35,408 nt of DNA from Gammaproteobacteria bacterium (GTDB lineage: Bacteria; Pseudomonadota; Gammaproteobacteria; Chromatiales; Chromatiaceae): the NCBI GenBank assembly GCA_009908845.1, contig JAAAOQ010000017.1, positions 1 to 35,408 of the forward strand, given 5' to 3'. The translations under genes were made by a program, and so were the position numbers. Positions 1-9,700 of this stretch are shown one piece after another. Within the stretch, counting starts at the first letter, position 1, and each line of letters begins with the position of its first letter. A model generated the notes under the pieces. The model was not told the origin of the DNA and made no database searches. It saw only the letters and a program-made list of their open reading frames with translations.

Positions 1-3000
1 GTGGTGTTCTCGATCATCGCGAGCGGAATCGCCCTGCCGCCGGGCGTTTCGGGCAGCAGCGAGACCCTGAGATCACACCAGATCACCTCGCCATCCGCGC
101 GCAGGTAGCGCTTGGTCAGCCGGTAGGTGGCGCGCTGGCCCGCGAGCAGCTCCTCGAACGCCTGGATATCGCTCTGCTGATCATTGGGGTGGGTGAACTC
201 CTCGAAGCGCATCCGCACCAGGGTCTCGGCACTGCGACCGAGGAGCTTCACCATCGCCCGGTTGACCATCAGCGGGCGCCGGTCGTGTCCGATGAGCGCG
301 ATGCCGATCGGGGCGTTGTTGAAGATCGCGCTCATCCGGGCCTCGCTGCGGGCTAGGCGCTTGAGCGTCAATTGTCGGTCGGTCACGTCCTTGGTGATGC
401 CGCGATAGCCAATGAACTGACCACCGGGTGAGAGGATCGGCGCGCCGTCGGTCGAGAGCCAGACCAGCTCACCGGTACTGGACCGATAAGGGGCGACGAA
501 GTCCTGGAAGGGCTGGTGCTCGGCCAGCACATCGGCGGCCCGGGCCGTTCGGCCAGGCTGCTCCTGCTCGACGATCAGACTGGTGTAGTGCCGCCCCAGG
601 ATCGCGTCCGGGGGGAGACCGATCACCGACTTGCAGACATCACTGATATAGGTGAAGCGGCCCTGAGTATCGAGCTCCCAGGCGATCGTGCGGCTCTGGC
701 GCGCGAGGGCGTCGTAGCGATCGTTGCTCTGCTTCAGGGCCGCGATCGACCGCGAGCGTTGCTCACTGGCGGCAAAGATGTTCGCGAACAGCTGCAGGAA
801 GTGGATTTCGACGGTGGTCCATCGGCGCGGCTGCCGGGTGGTCTCGATGCCGACGAACCCGAACAGCTCCTCCTCGAGCCGGACCGGCGCCAGCAGCAGC
901 GACTGCACCTGCTGTCCCTCGAGGAGCCGGCGTTCAGCGGCCCAGTCGTCGTCGAGCTCGGCGACCTGCTCGATCGAGACCGGCTCGCCGGCGTCGAGCG
1001 CCTTCAACATCATCGGGAAATCGGCGAGCGGCACGTCCAGATTCCGCTCCAACATCGACGCGATGTCCTCGGCGGTCCATTCATGGCTGTTGGTCACCGT
1101 GCTCGCTCTAGGGTCGAGGCGGAACAGATAAGCGCGATCGGCGCGGACGAACTCGCCGACCCGGGCAAGCGCCTGATCGATGGTTGCATCCAGGGTCTCG
1201 TCGGAGACCCGGACGAAGCCCGTCGCCAACGCGAGCAGTTCGCTGACCATGGCCTCGCGCTCGGCCAACGCGGACTCGGCCTGCTTGCGCTCGGTGATAT
1301 CGCGGCCGACGCCGATCACGCCGGCGATCTCAGCGCAGTCGTCCAACACGGCGGTCTCCGACCATTGGAACCAGCGCCAGCCATGGATGGTTTGAGCGCG
1401 CTGCTCGATGGTGCAGCGATAGGGGGGCGAGCGCAGGGCCTCCATGGCCGCCGCCGCCGCGGCGCGGTCGTCCGGATGCACCAGCGGCATGAAGGCGCTG
1501 CCGATGAGCTCGTCCTCGGTCTTGCCGAAGGTCTCGCAGTAGGAGGGGCTAACGAACTCGAACCGGCCTTCGGTGTCCATGCGGACGATCAGGTCCCCGA
1601 CGTTCTCGATCATCAGCCGATAGCGGGCCTCGGCATCGCGCAGTTGGGCCTCGCTGACGCGGAGCTGCTCCAGGGTTTCGATCGCCTCGGTGACGTCCTG
1701 CTGGACGGCGATGTAGTGGGTGAGCTCGCCATCGCGGTCTCGCATCGGCGAGATGTGCAGCGAGTTCCAGAACAGGCTGCCGTCCTTACGATAGTTGCGC
1801 AGGATGACGCTGCAGGCATCGCCCTGCTGGGTCGCGGTCCCGAGCTGCGCGCGCGCCTCTTGGAACCGGTCCTCAGCTTGCAGGAACCGACAATTCCGGC
1901 CGATGGCCTCGTCCGGTTGATAACCGGTCATGGCCGTGAAGCCGCTGTTGACATAGCTGATCAGATCGTCGCCGTCGGTGCGCTCGGTGATCACGACTCC
2001 GGTTTGCGCTTGCGAGAGTGCATCGATCAGCACCTGATGCCGGTGGCGCAGCTGCAGGGCTTCGAAGGCGACGCCGGCGAGCCCTGCGGCGACCTCCAAC
2101 AGCTGGCGAGCGAAGCCCCGGTCGGGCTCGCTACCGTCGTGCTCGCCAGCGGCGCCTGCATGCTGATCGAAGGCAATGAGTACGGCGGTATCGTTGGCGA
2201 CCGGCAGCACAAGCCCCAACCCCGGGACGCTGTCGGCGTGGCCGTGCGTTCCGAACTCCGCTGCATCCAGATCGAGCGATTGGAGCGCACCGCTTCTCAG
2301 GGCCTCTCGACAGGACTGGATCAATCCAGGCTGTTCCAGCAACGATGAGACGCTGCTCCGGATCGGATCGGCCTTGCGAGCAGCTGCTCCGAGCGGTTTG
2401 AGCCCTTCGTTCGCGGTCTGTCTGACCAGCAGGCAGGCATAACCTGGCAGCAGCCCCTCGACCTCGTCGCACAGGGCGTCAGCGAAGGTTGCCTCATCGG
2501 TCTCATGCGCGATAAGCAGTGAGAACAGTCTGGCCTGCAGCTCGGCGATCGCCTGTTGCTGGCCCTGGCGGTGCTTCTCCCGCTCGAGCTGCTCGAAGCT
2601 CGCGCACAGCGACTCCGCCATGCCGGTCATGTTCTTGGCGAGCTCTTCGGTCTCACTCACCGACATCGGCGGCAGCCGAGGCAGGATATGGGAGCCGGCG
2701 ATCGCGTCGGGCAGCTGCTGGGTGGCCTGGACCAGCTGGCGGATCGGTTTCGTCAGCCAGGTGCTGAGCCGGGCCGCGATCGCGATCCCGAGCAGGGTCA
2801 GACCAAGCAAGGCCGCCAGCACGACCAGCGTATGGCGGCGGAGATCGTCGATCAGCGGGTCGGCGCTGAACGAGAGCGTCAGCGCTTGCGTTTCATCCGG
2901 CAATAGGGGCACGGGCAGCCGGATCTGGTAGACGGCTTGGCGCCAGAGACGGAGTGGGGCGGACCCGGGTTGCTCTGGACGGGCGATGAAGAGGCCCTCG

Positions 3001-3896
3001 ACCTCGGTGGCGCGGGTTATCGGACCTCCGGGGCCTTCTGCCTCGGAGCCGGACGGCTCGGCAAGCGCGATCCTCGGTGCCCAATTCGCCGGGAGCTGCG
3101 CACGCAGTACCTGATCGAGGCCGGCCAGGGTCGCCTCGCGGTCGGCGGCGCCGATCTCATCGGTCCTGATCCGCTCCGCAAGCGCTTGGGCCAGACTGGT
3201 GCCCACCAACTTGGCGCGCAGCGCGTACTCGGTCTCCAGTTGCTGTTTGATGATCCGGTCCTGCCATGCGGCGAACAGCAGCGTGGGGACCAGCAGGGCC
3301 AGCACTAGAACGTTGAAGAGGATGCGGCCGAAGGTGACGTTGTGGCGGCCGTTGCGGAGGCTGGCGACCGTGAGCGTGATCAGCCCCGCGATCGCCGCAT
3401 TGAGGATGCCGTTGAGCGTGTGCTTGATCGAGATCAGCCAGGCCGCGGGCCAGTCCAATCCGAGGACGAGACCATAGATGACCAAGACCAGTGGAATGCC
3501 GGCCACCAGCCAGTAGAGCGTGGCGAGGACCGCGAGTGGCGGCGGGCGCGGGTCTCGGCGCTGGGCGCGATGGCGCAGCCAGCCGATGACGGCGATCTCG
3601 GCAACGAATGGAAGGATCGCCTCCGGTTGGCCCCAGAACAGCCAGGTCGCGGTGCTGCCGATCGCGGCGATGAGGATGCCGGTGACCGGGCCCAGCCACA
3701 TCAGCGCCAACAGGGCGGCGATGGAACCGAACAGGATGTTGACGCCGAAGAGCAGCGGTATCTCGACCGCATAGCCGAGAACGGCGAGCGGGGTGAGCGC
3801 CAGCAGCAGAAGGAGGCGCTTGCGCCGGTTGCTCAGCTGTGACTGGAGGGGGGCGGTGCGGAAGGGAACGCCTTCAGGTCGGGTCTGTTGCTGCAA
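1..3896 (-). CDS. Multi-PAS/LOV/GAF membrane sensor (3' end outside window)
   Basis: About 1298 codons are visible; the C-terminal output domain lies beyond base 1. Order: hydrophobic segments at residues 20-105 and 115-215, an extracytoplasmic stretch, a further membrane segment near 350-375 and HAMP to about 420. Then come a GAF-like region (455-615), a LOV/PAS domain (622-736), PAS (750-866), GAF (880-1043) and two more PAS domains (1053-1298). The LOV domain has GRNCRFLQ, with the putative flavin-adduct Cys669 at 1890-1892, plus NYRKDG, LFWN and a Gln in IAVQQDVT. These match the residues that bind flavin and form the photo-adduct in LOV proteins, so blue-light sensing is likely. The start is a TTG at 3896 with GAGGA four bases upstream; no ATG or GTG fits between it and the preceding gene, but the start is uncertain. 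The output could be a histidine kinase or a GGDEF/EAL enzyme. Confidence 0.8.
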   Translation of the reverse strand, partial: MQQQTRPEGVPFRTAPLQSQLSNRRKRLLLLLALTPLAVLGYAVEIPLLFGVNILFGSIAALLALMWLGPVTGILIAAIGSTATWLFWGQPEAILPFVAEIAVIGWLRHRAQRRDPRPPPLAVLATLYWLVAGIPLVLVIYGLVLGLDWPAAWLISIKHTLNGILNAAIAGLITLTVASLRNGRHNVTFGRILFNVLVLALLVPTLLFAAWQDRIIKQQLETEYALRAKLVGTSLAQALAERIRTDEIGAADREATLAGLDQVLRAQLPANWAPRIALAEPSGSEAEGPGGPITRATEVEGLFIARPEQPGSAPLRLWRQAVYQIRLPVPLLPDETQALTLSFSADPLIDDLRRHTLVVLAALLGLTLLGIAIAARLSTWLTKPIRQLVQATQQLPDAIAGSHILPRLPPMSVSETEELAKNMTGMAESLCASFEQLEREKHRQGQQQAIAELQARLFSLLIAHETDEATFADALCDEVEGLLPGYACLLVRQTANEGLKPLGAAARKADPIRSSVSSLLEQPGLIQSCREALRSGALQSLDLDAAEFGTHGHADSVPGLGLVLPVANDTAVLIAFDQHAGAAGEHDGSEPDRGFARQLLEVAAGLAGVAFEALQLRHRHQVLIDALSQAQTGVVITERTDGDDLISYVNSGFTAMTGYQPDEAIGRNCRFLQAEDRFQEARAQLGTATQQGDACSVILRNYRKDGSLFWNSLHISPMRDRDGELTHYIAVQQDVTEAIETLEQLRVSEAQLRDAEARYRLMIENVGDLIVRMDTEGRFEFVSPSYCETFGKTEDELIGSAFMPLVHPDDRAAAAAAMEALRSPPYRCTIEQRAQTIHGWRWFQWSETAVLDDCAEIAGVIGVGRDITERKQAESALAEREAMVSELLALATGFVRVSDETLDATIDQALARVGEFVRADRAYLFRLDPRASTVTNSHEWTAEDIASMLERNLDVPLADFPMMLKALDAGEPVSIEQVAELDDDWAAERRLLEGQQVQSLLLAPVRLEEELFGFVGIETTRQPRRWTTVEIHFLQLFANIFAASEQRSRSIAALKQSNDRYDALARQSRTIAWELDTQGRFTYISDVCKSVIGLPPDAILGRHYTSLIVEQEQPGRTARAADVLAEHQPFQDFVAPYRSSTGELVWLSTDGAPILSPGGQFIGYRGITKDVTDRQLTLKRLARSEARMSAIFNNAPIGIALIGHDRRPLMVNRAMVKLLGRSAETLVRMRFEEFTHPNDQQSDIQAFEELLAGQRATYRLTKRYLRADGEVIWCDLRVSLLPETPGGRAIPLAMIENT

Positions 3897-3985
3897 GATA
3901 TCCTCGAAGCGGAGCCTGTGCCGTGCTCGAACGGGCGCGGCGCGGCTCCTCGGTCGCTTTCGCGTCGCGGTTCAGCGATGCGTGA

Positions 3986-6268
3986 TCAGAATTCCACCCA
4001 TTCTGCCGTTGCGCCCTCGGGCGTCGAGACCTGAACGGCATGTCGGTGCGACTCCGATCGGATCGGGCGGATGTTCGTGCCGGGCTTGGCGTTCTGCTGG
4101 CCTGCTTCCGGCCGGGACCTGTTGCTGCTCGCCTGGCCTCTTTGGGGCTCGGCGGCCCGCTCTGCGGACCCGCCCTGGTCGAGCCTGAAGGCCGAGACCG
4201 CTGTCACCAGGCTCTGCGCCTGCTCATCCAGCGAGGACGCTGCCGCGGCTGCCTCCTCGACCAGCGCCGCGTTCTGCTGCGCGACCGTCTCCATCTCGGT
4301 GGTCGCCTGATTGACCTGCTCGATACCGGCTGACTGCTCCTTGCTGGCGGCCGAGATCTCGTTCATCAGGTCGGTCACCCGGGTGATCGAGGTTACGATC
4401 TCGTCCATCCGGGTGCCGGCCTCGCCGACCGAGCGGGTCCCCGAGTCGACCTTCTCGCCGGCATCGGTGATCAGACCGGTGATCTCCTTTGCGGCCTCGG
4501 CGGTGCGCTGCGCCAGGTTGCGGACCTCGGTGGCGACCACCGCGAACCCGCGGCCCTGCTCGCCGGCCCGTGCGGCCTCGACCGATGCATTCAGCGCCAG
4601 GATGTTGGTCTGGAAGGCGATGCCATCGATCACGGTAATGATGTCGGACATCTTCTCGGAGACGTCCGAGATCTCCTGCATCGTCGCCACCGACCGGCGC
4701 ATCACCTCGCCGCCCTTGTCCGCGGCCTCCGAGGCCGTCATCGAGACCTGATTCGCCTGGTCGGCGTTCTGGGCGTTTTGCTTGACCGTCGCGGTCAGCT
4801 CTTCCATGCTCGCGGCCGTCTCCTGCAGGCTCGATGCCTGCTGCTCGGTTCTGGACGAGAGGTCTTCATTGCCCGATGCAATCTCCTTCGAGGCGGTCGT
4901 GATCGACTCGGCGGAGCCTTGGATCTGGCCGACCAGCTCGCGCAGCCGTGCCACCGTCTCATTGATCGTCATCTTGGTCTCGCCAAAGACGCCCGGGTAG
5001 TCCTTGGTGATCGTCTGAGTGAGGTCGCCTTCGGCGATGGCCTTGGAGACCCGCATCACATCGACGAAGCCGACCTCGCAGTTCTCCATCAGCTGGTTGA
5101 GGTCATTGAGCATCTCGCGGAACATGAAGTCGTAATCATCGGCCCGGCCGCGGTTGGAGAAATTGCCCTGTGAGCCCGCGCTCGCAACGGTCTTGATCTC
5201 CCGGCTGACACTGACCAGACCCTGCTTGACCCCGCCGATCGCCTCGGTGATCTTGGCCTCGTCACCGGGAAGCTGCGGCATATCGGGGGCGAAGTTGCCG
5301 CGAGAGTAATCGGTGATCACGCTGACCATTTGCGTCTTGGTGTCGATATGGCCGCGAAGGAGTTGGTTGACCTTTTCGCCAATCTCGCCGTAGGCACCTG
5401 GGTAGCCTGAGGTATCGATGGTCTCGTTGGTCCAGCCTTCCTGATGCCGTTCGGTCAGGGCCAGCAGGTCTGAGATGAAGGCCTCAAGGACATTCTGCAG
5501 GCCCTTCAATGACGCCAGCAGGCTCGTCTCATCGCCGTCGCGCAGCGCGATCGGCGTATCGAGGTGGCCGGCCGCAATCTCATTGACCCGATCCGCGGCA
5601 TAGGCCGGCTCGCCGCCGAGCTGGCGGATCAGCTTACGGGTGATCCCGAATGCGATCAGGATGGCGACCACGAGCGCAAGGCCGCCGACCAACATGATCA
5701 TGGTCGTTGTCATGGTCGCGCGCTGACGAGCCTCTGCGCCGGCTTGATTCATCAGCTCTCCCTGATACTCGATCAGGGCGGCGGTATTGGATAGGTATTC
5801 GCTCTGCAGTTGCTGAATCTCACCGACCAGCAGTGCCTCAGCCTGCTCGATCTCGTTCGCGCGAACCAGCTCGATGAAGCGCTCGTAGTAACGCAGTTTT
5901 TCATCCCTGGACGCGATTAGCGCGTCGATCTTTTCCTTACCCTCTTCGGTCGTAATCAATGCCTCGAGGCGTTGCATATTGCTCAATGCCTTGCGCTTTT
6001 CTGCTTCAATCGCGTCGAGCTGTTGCTGTCTTCGCCTCGGGTCTTGGAACAAGACAGCCTTGCTCATCGCCATCGAGATCGCGTTGGTCGCATCGACGAG
6101 ATTATTCGCCCAAACGGTCTTTGGAAACTTATCGTTAGCAATGTCGTCGACGCTGTTCTTCAGGCTATTGACGTTGAGGATGCCGACGGCACCGACTGCT
6201 ATGATGAATAGGATCATGACGCCGAAGGCGAGGATGAGCCGGGTTTTCGTTTGCATTTCTGAAACCAT
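3986..6268 (-). CDS. Methyl-accepting chemotaxis protein with 4-helix sensor domain and C-terminal pentapeptide
   Basis: 760 residues. An N-terminal membrane helix (about 10-30) is followed by a four-helix-bundle type ligand domain to about 187, a second helix (188-208), then HAMP. Further HAMP-like repeats follow (GxxDTPI, GNFAPDM, GDLTQTI motifs). The signalling domain (about 440-710) contains the hairpin tip [20 protein letters not shown] with the following [17 protein letters not shown], which is the CheA/CheW contact region. The protein ends in EWVEF, similar to the NWETF tail that tethers CheR/CheB in Tar and Tsr, after a flexible Ser/Gln/Arg-rich linker. Start ATG at 6268 with AGGA about ten bases upstream; a second ATG at 6256 is possible. 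The next gene (LOV sensor) begins about 90 bases downstream on the same strand. The ligand cannot be read from sequence. Confidence 0.93.
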   Translation of the reverse strand: MVSEMQTKTRLILAFGVMILFIIAVGAVGILNVNSLKNSVDDIANDKFPKTVWANNLVDATNAISMAMSKAVLFQDPRRRQQQLDAIEAEKRKALSNMQRLEALITTEEGKEKIDALIASRDEKLRYYERFIELVRANEIEQAEALLVGEIQQLQSEYLSNTAALIEYQGELMNQAGAEARQRATMTTTMIMLVGGLALVVAILIAFGITRKLIRQLGGEPAYAADRVNEIAAGHLDTPIALRDGDETSLLASLKGLQNVLEAFISDLLALTERHQEGWTNETIDTSGYPGAYGEIGEKVNQLLRGHIDTKTQMVSVITDYSRGNFAPDMPQLPGDEAKITEAIGGVKQGLVSVSREIKTVASAGSQGNFSNRGRADDYDFMFREMLNDLNQLMENCEVGFVDVMRVSKAIAEGDLTQTITKDYPGVFGETKMTINETVARLRELVGQIQGSAESITTASKEIASGNEDLSSRTEQQASSLQETAASMEELTATVKQNAQNADQANQVSMTASEAADKGGEVMRRSVATMQEISDVSEKMSDIITVIDGIAFQTNILALNASVEAARAGEQGRGFAVVATEVRNLAQRTAEAAKEITGLITDAGEKVDSGTRSVGEAGTRMDEIVTSITRVTDLMNEISAASKEQSAGIEQVNQATTEMETVAQQNAALVEEAAAAASSLDEQAQSLVTAVSAFRLDQGGSAERAAEPQRGQASSNRSRPEAGQQNAKPGTNIRPIRSESHRHAVQVSTPEGATAEWVEF

Positions 6269-6607
6269 GATGTTGGTATCCTATTGAGCAATAGGATTGC
6301 CGATTGCAGGAGCAGGATAGATGTTGGGTGGAACGACTTGTGGTCGTTGCCATTTGACCCCCTTTGCGAAATGTCAACGCATCATGGGCGAAAATCTCAG
6401 CAGGCGGGTCCGACGGCGAGGCCGCGCATGATGTAGGCTACACCTACAGACCCGCGTCCTTGGTAAAGACTTGTTAAGGACGGGGTGCGCTGAAGGGGGC
6501 GGCTCGTTAAAACGTCGAGTGGGTCACAGATTGCGCTTGCTCGTTGAAGCCGCTGCGGAAGGTCGCGCCGGAGGCGGGAATCCGTTCTGCTGGCGCGCGG
6601 AGGCGCT
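6269..6607. other. Non-coding spacer upstream of chemoreceptor gene
   Basis: 339 bases between the chemoreceptor start and the response regulator stop. I see no convincing gene. It should hold the chemoreceptor promoter, but I could not identify clear sigma-70 or sigma-28 boxes. It carries the short inverted repeat at 6432-6448 that is listed separately. Confidence 0.5.
6432..6448. repeat. Short inverted repeat TGTAGG-N5-CCTACA
   Basis: The 17-base site reads TGTAGGCTACACCTACA. TGTAGG pairs with CCTACA, and TGTAG also pairs with the inner CTACA, so the two dyads overlap. It lies about 185 bases upstream of the chemoreceptor start and 160 bases past the response regulator gene. It could be an operator for a dimeric regulator, but no regulator is known from the sequence. 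Confidence 0.35.
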
Positions 6608-7333
6608 CTAATCCTGGTGGTCGGCGTCGGGCTCCAGCGGCTCGTAGCGTAAGCGGTAGCCAAAGCCACGTACTGGCGTGATCACGAGCTCGTCCATCGC
6701 TGCTTCACGCAGCTTGCGGCGGATATTGCCGATGTGGACATCGATGCTGCGGTCTGACGCATCGACGGCGCCGCGGTTGCTGAGGCGATCCCGACTGATC
6801 GCGCGGCCGTATTGCCGAAGCAGGATGCCGAGTATGCGGGCCTCGGTGCCGGTCAGCGTCAAGCTGGTGTCCTGGCCGCCGTTGCGATGGAGTGTCTGGT
6901 TGGTCGTGTCGAACTGGAATGGGCCGAGCACGATGGTCTCGGCCGGGTCGCTCTCGATCGCGCGCCGACGCAGCACTGCGCGGATGCGGGCGAGGACCTC
7001 GTCGATCACGAAGGGTTTGACGATGTAGTCGTCGGCACCGGCGTCGAGTCCGTCGATCCGATCCTGGAGTTCTTGACGACCGGTGATGATGATCACGGCG
7101 GCGGAGGTGGTCGCGATCAGCTCGCGCGCAAGATCGATCCCGTCCTCGGCGCCGAGGTTGAGGTCCAACAGCACGAGCTGCGCCTGGGTGCGGCGATAGG
7201 CGTGGCGCAGCGCCTGGCCGCTGTCGACATGCACGACCTGATAGCCGGCCCGGCTCAGGTTGCGCTGGAGCGCGAGCCCCATGCGCTTGTCATCCTCGAC
7301 GACGATGATGGTTGCGCCTTCGTCATTGCTCAC
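6608..7333 (-). CDS. OmpR/PhoB-family response regulator
   Basis: 241 residues from GTG 7333. The receiver domain (about 8-120) has the acidic pair at 14-15, phospho-acceptor Asp57 in LLDLNLG, a conserved Thr in IIITG and Lys in YIVKPF. The C-terminal winged-helix DNA-binding domain (about 140-235) includes LTGTEARILGILLRQYG and the recognition-helix region DVHIGNIRRKL, then RGFGYRL. It should be a phosphorylation-controlled transcription factor. The frame stays open to an ATG at 7516, but the extra 61 residues are Arg/Ala-rich and unlike a receiver N-terminus, so I chose the GTG just before the first beta strand. There is no obvious histidine kinase beside it; the hybrid kinase at 16730-20830 carries its own receivers. 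Partner and targets are unknown. Confidence 0.88.
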   Translation of the reverse strand: MSNDEGATIIVVEDDKRMGLALQRNLSRAGYQVVHVDSGQALRHAYRRTQAQLVLLDLNLGAEDGIDLARELIATTSAAVIIITGRQELQDRIDGLDAGADDYIVKPFVIDEVLARIRAVLRRRAIESDPAETIVLGPFQFDTTNQTLHRNGGQDTSLTLTGTEARILGILLRQYGRAISRDRLSNRGAVDASDRSIDVHIGNIRRKLREAAMDELVITPVRGFGYRLRYEPLEPDADHQD

Positions 7334-7757
7334 GTGAGTACCCGGATACGTTGGCAGATCGGATGCTGTCCCGAAGCGACCCGGCGCCGTGAATCCGCCC
7401 GCGAGCGGCGAGACGTCGCGCCGAGCAAGGGTGGCCGGCGGCTCGAGTGCGATTCGCGCGACCGCGGCCGAGCCTCGGCGTTTCGAGCCCGACGAGGTGG
7501 AGCGTTGCGGGCGCAAGCCCAGTCATGGGCCGTTTGCACGAGGCCCTTCGGTTGGTCCGGAAACCGCTCACGACGGTCGGGTCAGGGGCGTTCGGTTGGC
7601 TGCAAAGAGCGCGCCTGATCGGCTAAAAGTGTAGCGGATGCTGGCCGAGCGGTCCGGCGGCCCGCGCTCGGAATGTGGAGCGGATCACAGAACAGGCGTC
7701 CCATGGTTGACGTCCTGAGCGCGCTGCGATCGCTCGGGCACCGATCCGCGGTGCCAT
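7334..7757. other. Non-coding spacer between response regulator and EAL gene
   Basis: 424 bases. Open frames here have Arg/Pro/Ser-rich composition typical of shadow frames in GC-rich DNA, and I recognise no protein. The only clear element is the hairpin at 7737-7755. The response regulator promoter should lie here but is not recognisable. Confidence 0.5.
7737..7755 (-). terminator. Hairpin directly after the GGDEF-EAL gene
   Basis: GGCACCG (7737-7743) and CGGTGCC (7749-7755) form a perfect 7-bp stem with a 5-base loop, two bases past the stop codon of the EAL gene. No T-run follows in the direction of transcription, so it is at best a weak terminator or a 3'-end stabiliser. Confidence 0.4.
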
Positions 7758-9692
7758 TCAGGTCGGGGTAGGGCCTTGCTCGGGTCGGGGTTGGGTCTTA
7801 CTCAGGTAGAGGCGCTCGAAGTCGCTGGCGCAGACCGGGCGTCCGAGGTGGAACCCTTGCCCGGTCTCACAGTGCCGAGCGCGCAGGAATTCGAGCTGCT
7901 CTGGCTCCTCGATCCCTTCGGCGACGACCTGAAAGCCGAGGTTGCTGGCCATCGCGATGATGCTCTCGGCGATGACGGCGGTGTTTGTGCGCGCGGTCAG
8001 GTCCATCACGAACTCCCGGTCGATCTTGATCCCCGAGAAGGGCAGGTCCTTCACCAGCTTGAGCGATGAGTAGCCGGTTCCGAAGTCGTCGAGCCAGACC
8101 TCGAAGCCGGCCGTGCGCAGCGCGCTGATATTGTCGCGCGCCTGGGCCTCGTTGCGGGCGATCGCGGTCTCGGTGACCTCCAGGTGCACCCGCGAGGGCG
8201 CGATCCCTTCCTGGGACAGGATCTCGTGTAACCGCTGAGCAAGGTCCTCCTGGCTGAGCTCGATCGCTGACAGGTTGAGCGCGAACGGAAGCGAGCTGAG
8301 TCCCTGATGGTCCCAAGCGCGGATCTGCTGACAGAGCCGGCGGAGCACCCAGGCGCTGATCTCCGCGATCTGTCCCGTGCTCTCGGCAACCGGGATGAAG
8401 CTGGAGGGCGGGACCGGCGTTCCATCGCTGGTACTGAGCCGTAGCAGCACCTCAGCGCCGGCGAGCTGCATGTCGGCGATGCGGAAGAGCGGTTGGAAGT
8501 GGAGCCGGAACAGGCTGCGCTGGAGCGCTTCGTGCAGCAGGGACTCGGTGCGCAGATGCGGTGAGGTGGACTCACCCCAGGCCGGGTCGTAGAGGATAGC
8601 CCGGTTGCGGCCCAGCGACTTCGCGCGCTTGAGTGCTGCATCAGCACGGCGCAGCAGGGTTTCAACGCCAACCTCTTCGCCGCTTGGTCTGGCCGCGGCC
8701 AAGCCAATACTGACCGAGAGGTAGAGTCGGTGAGCCCCTTGATAGAAGCCTTCGGCGAGGTGCTGTTGGAGCTCGGCGGCCGCTTGCAGCAGCCGATCCG
8801 GATGACGCAGGTGGCCGATGGCCACTCCCAGCTCATCGGCGCCGGTGCGGGCAAGACAGAGGTCGCTCGAGACGCTGCCGAGCGCCTGCAGGACATAGGG
8901 TGAGCGCAACGTCGTCTCCAGCCGGTGGGCGAGACTGCGCAGCACCTGATCGCCGACGATGCAGCCCAGCTCACGATTGACGCGGTGGAATCCGTCGATA
9001 TCAAGCAGCATGACACCGACGCTGTGGCCGATGAAATCCCCCTGGAACGCCTGTTTCAGCGCCTCGAGGAACTGCGCCCGTGGTGCCAATCCAGTGAGCG
9101 GATCGGCGGCAGCTGCAGGGAATCCGTTCGCTGCGAATCGCTGCTCGTCCTGATTCGGCTGGGGAGCGAGCACGCTCGCGCCCGGCTCCGCTAAGCGGTC
9201 GAGTCTCAGGGCCGCGAGATCGGCGATCGCACCGAGCGCTTGATGAAGCGATTCCGGGATGCGCGATGCGATCCAGAAGGCGACACCGTGAACGAAGCGA
9301 GGTGAGGCCAATTTGATGAACAGCCAGACCTCGCCCTGCCGATCGGTTCGGTACAGGCCCTGCTTAATGGCGAGGCCGACCCAGCCGGACTCGATTCCCT
9401 GCTCGGCGTCTGCGGACAGGGCCTTGGCAGCAGGCTCGGTTGGATCGGCTCGCTCGCAGGCGAGCTCGAGGCAGCCATCGCGCTGTCGCAGCATGACGCC
9501 GCAGCGCGCCTGCGGGATCAGCAAGCGGGAGGTCGACTGGAGCTCGCGCAGGGTCTCGGGCGCGGTCGTACAGCTGTCGAAACGGCCGATTGCTTCGCGC
9601 AGCACATCGAGCGCAAACGGCTGGTGAGACGGCGTGGCCTTGGGCGCCGCGGTCGGTGTCTCGGTCACGGGATACAACAGCGGATCGGGCAA
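7758..9692 (-). CDS. GAF-GGDEF-EAL protein, probable c-di-GMP phosphodiesterase
   Basis: 644 residues. A GAF-like N-terminal region (about 30-165) is followed by GGDEF (about 192-360) and EAL (about 380-630). The GGDEF signature is degenerate: the DPLTGL start is present but the active loop reads GADEL, so cyclase activity is doubtful. The EAL domain looks catalytic: AEVLLRL (EAL-type Glu), NLSAIELS (Asn), LEVTET (Glu), LDDFGTGYSSL (two Asp), GIKIDREFV (Lys), AEGIEE (Glu) and GQGFHLGRP (Gln). It probably hydrolyses c-di-GMP in the cytoplasm, with the GAF and defunct GGDEF as regulatory modules. The start is a TTG at 9692, eight bases after the stop of the HDOD gene, which suggests translational coupling; GTG at 9668 is an alternative. 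It is the last gene of a three-gene unit and is followed by a hairpin. Confidence 0.88.
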   Translation of the reverse strand: MPDPLLYPVTETPTAAPKATPSHQPFALDVLREAIGRFDSCTTAPETLRELQSTSRLLIPQARCGVMLRQRDGCLELACERADPTEPAAKALSADAEQGIESGWVGLAIKQGLYRTDRQGEVWLFIKLASPRFVHGVAFWIASRIPESLHQALGAIADLAALRLDRLAEPGASVLAPQPNQDEQRFAANGFPAAAADPLTGLAPRAQFLEALKQAFQGDFIGHSVGVMLLDIDGFHRVNRELGCIVGDQVLRSLAHRLETTLRSPYVLQALGSVSSDLCLARTGADELGVAIGHLRHPDRLLQAAAELQQHLAEGFYQGAHRLYLSVSIGLAAARPSGEEVGVETLLRRADAALKRAKSLGRNRAILYDPAWGESTSPHLRTESLLHEALQRSLFRLHFQPLFRIADMQLAGAEVLLRLSTSDGTPVPPSSFIPVAESTGQIAEISAWVLRRLCQQIRAWDHQGLSSLPFALNLSAIELSQEDLAQRLHEILSQEGIAPSRVHLEVTETAIARNEAQARDNISALRTAGFEVWLDDFGTGYSSLKLVKDLPFSGIKIDREFVMDLTARTNTAVIAESIIAMASNLGFQVVAEGIEEPEQLEFLRARHCETGQGFHLGRPVCASDFERLYLSKTQPRPEQGPTPT

Positions 9693-9700
9693 AGTGGCAT

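Noticed and set aside
516-2348. Long open frame (610 codons) on the plus strand
   Set aside because: It is antisense to the LOV/PAS sensor, whose minus-strand translation shows clear domains. The plus-strand protein has no recognisable motif and the composition of a GC-rich shadow frame.
7334-7516. N-terminal extension of the response regulator to ATG 7516
   Set aside because: The extra 61 residues are Arg/Ala/Pro-rich and unlike any receiver N-terminus. GTG 7333 lies just ahead of the first receiver strand.
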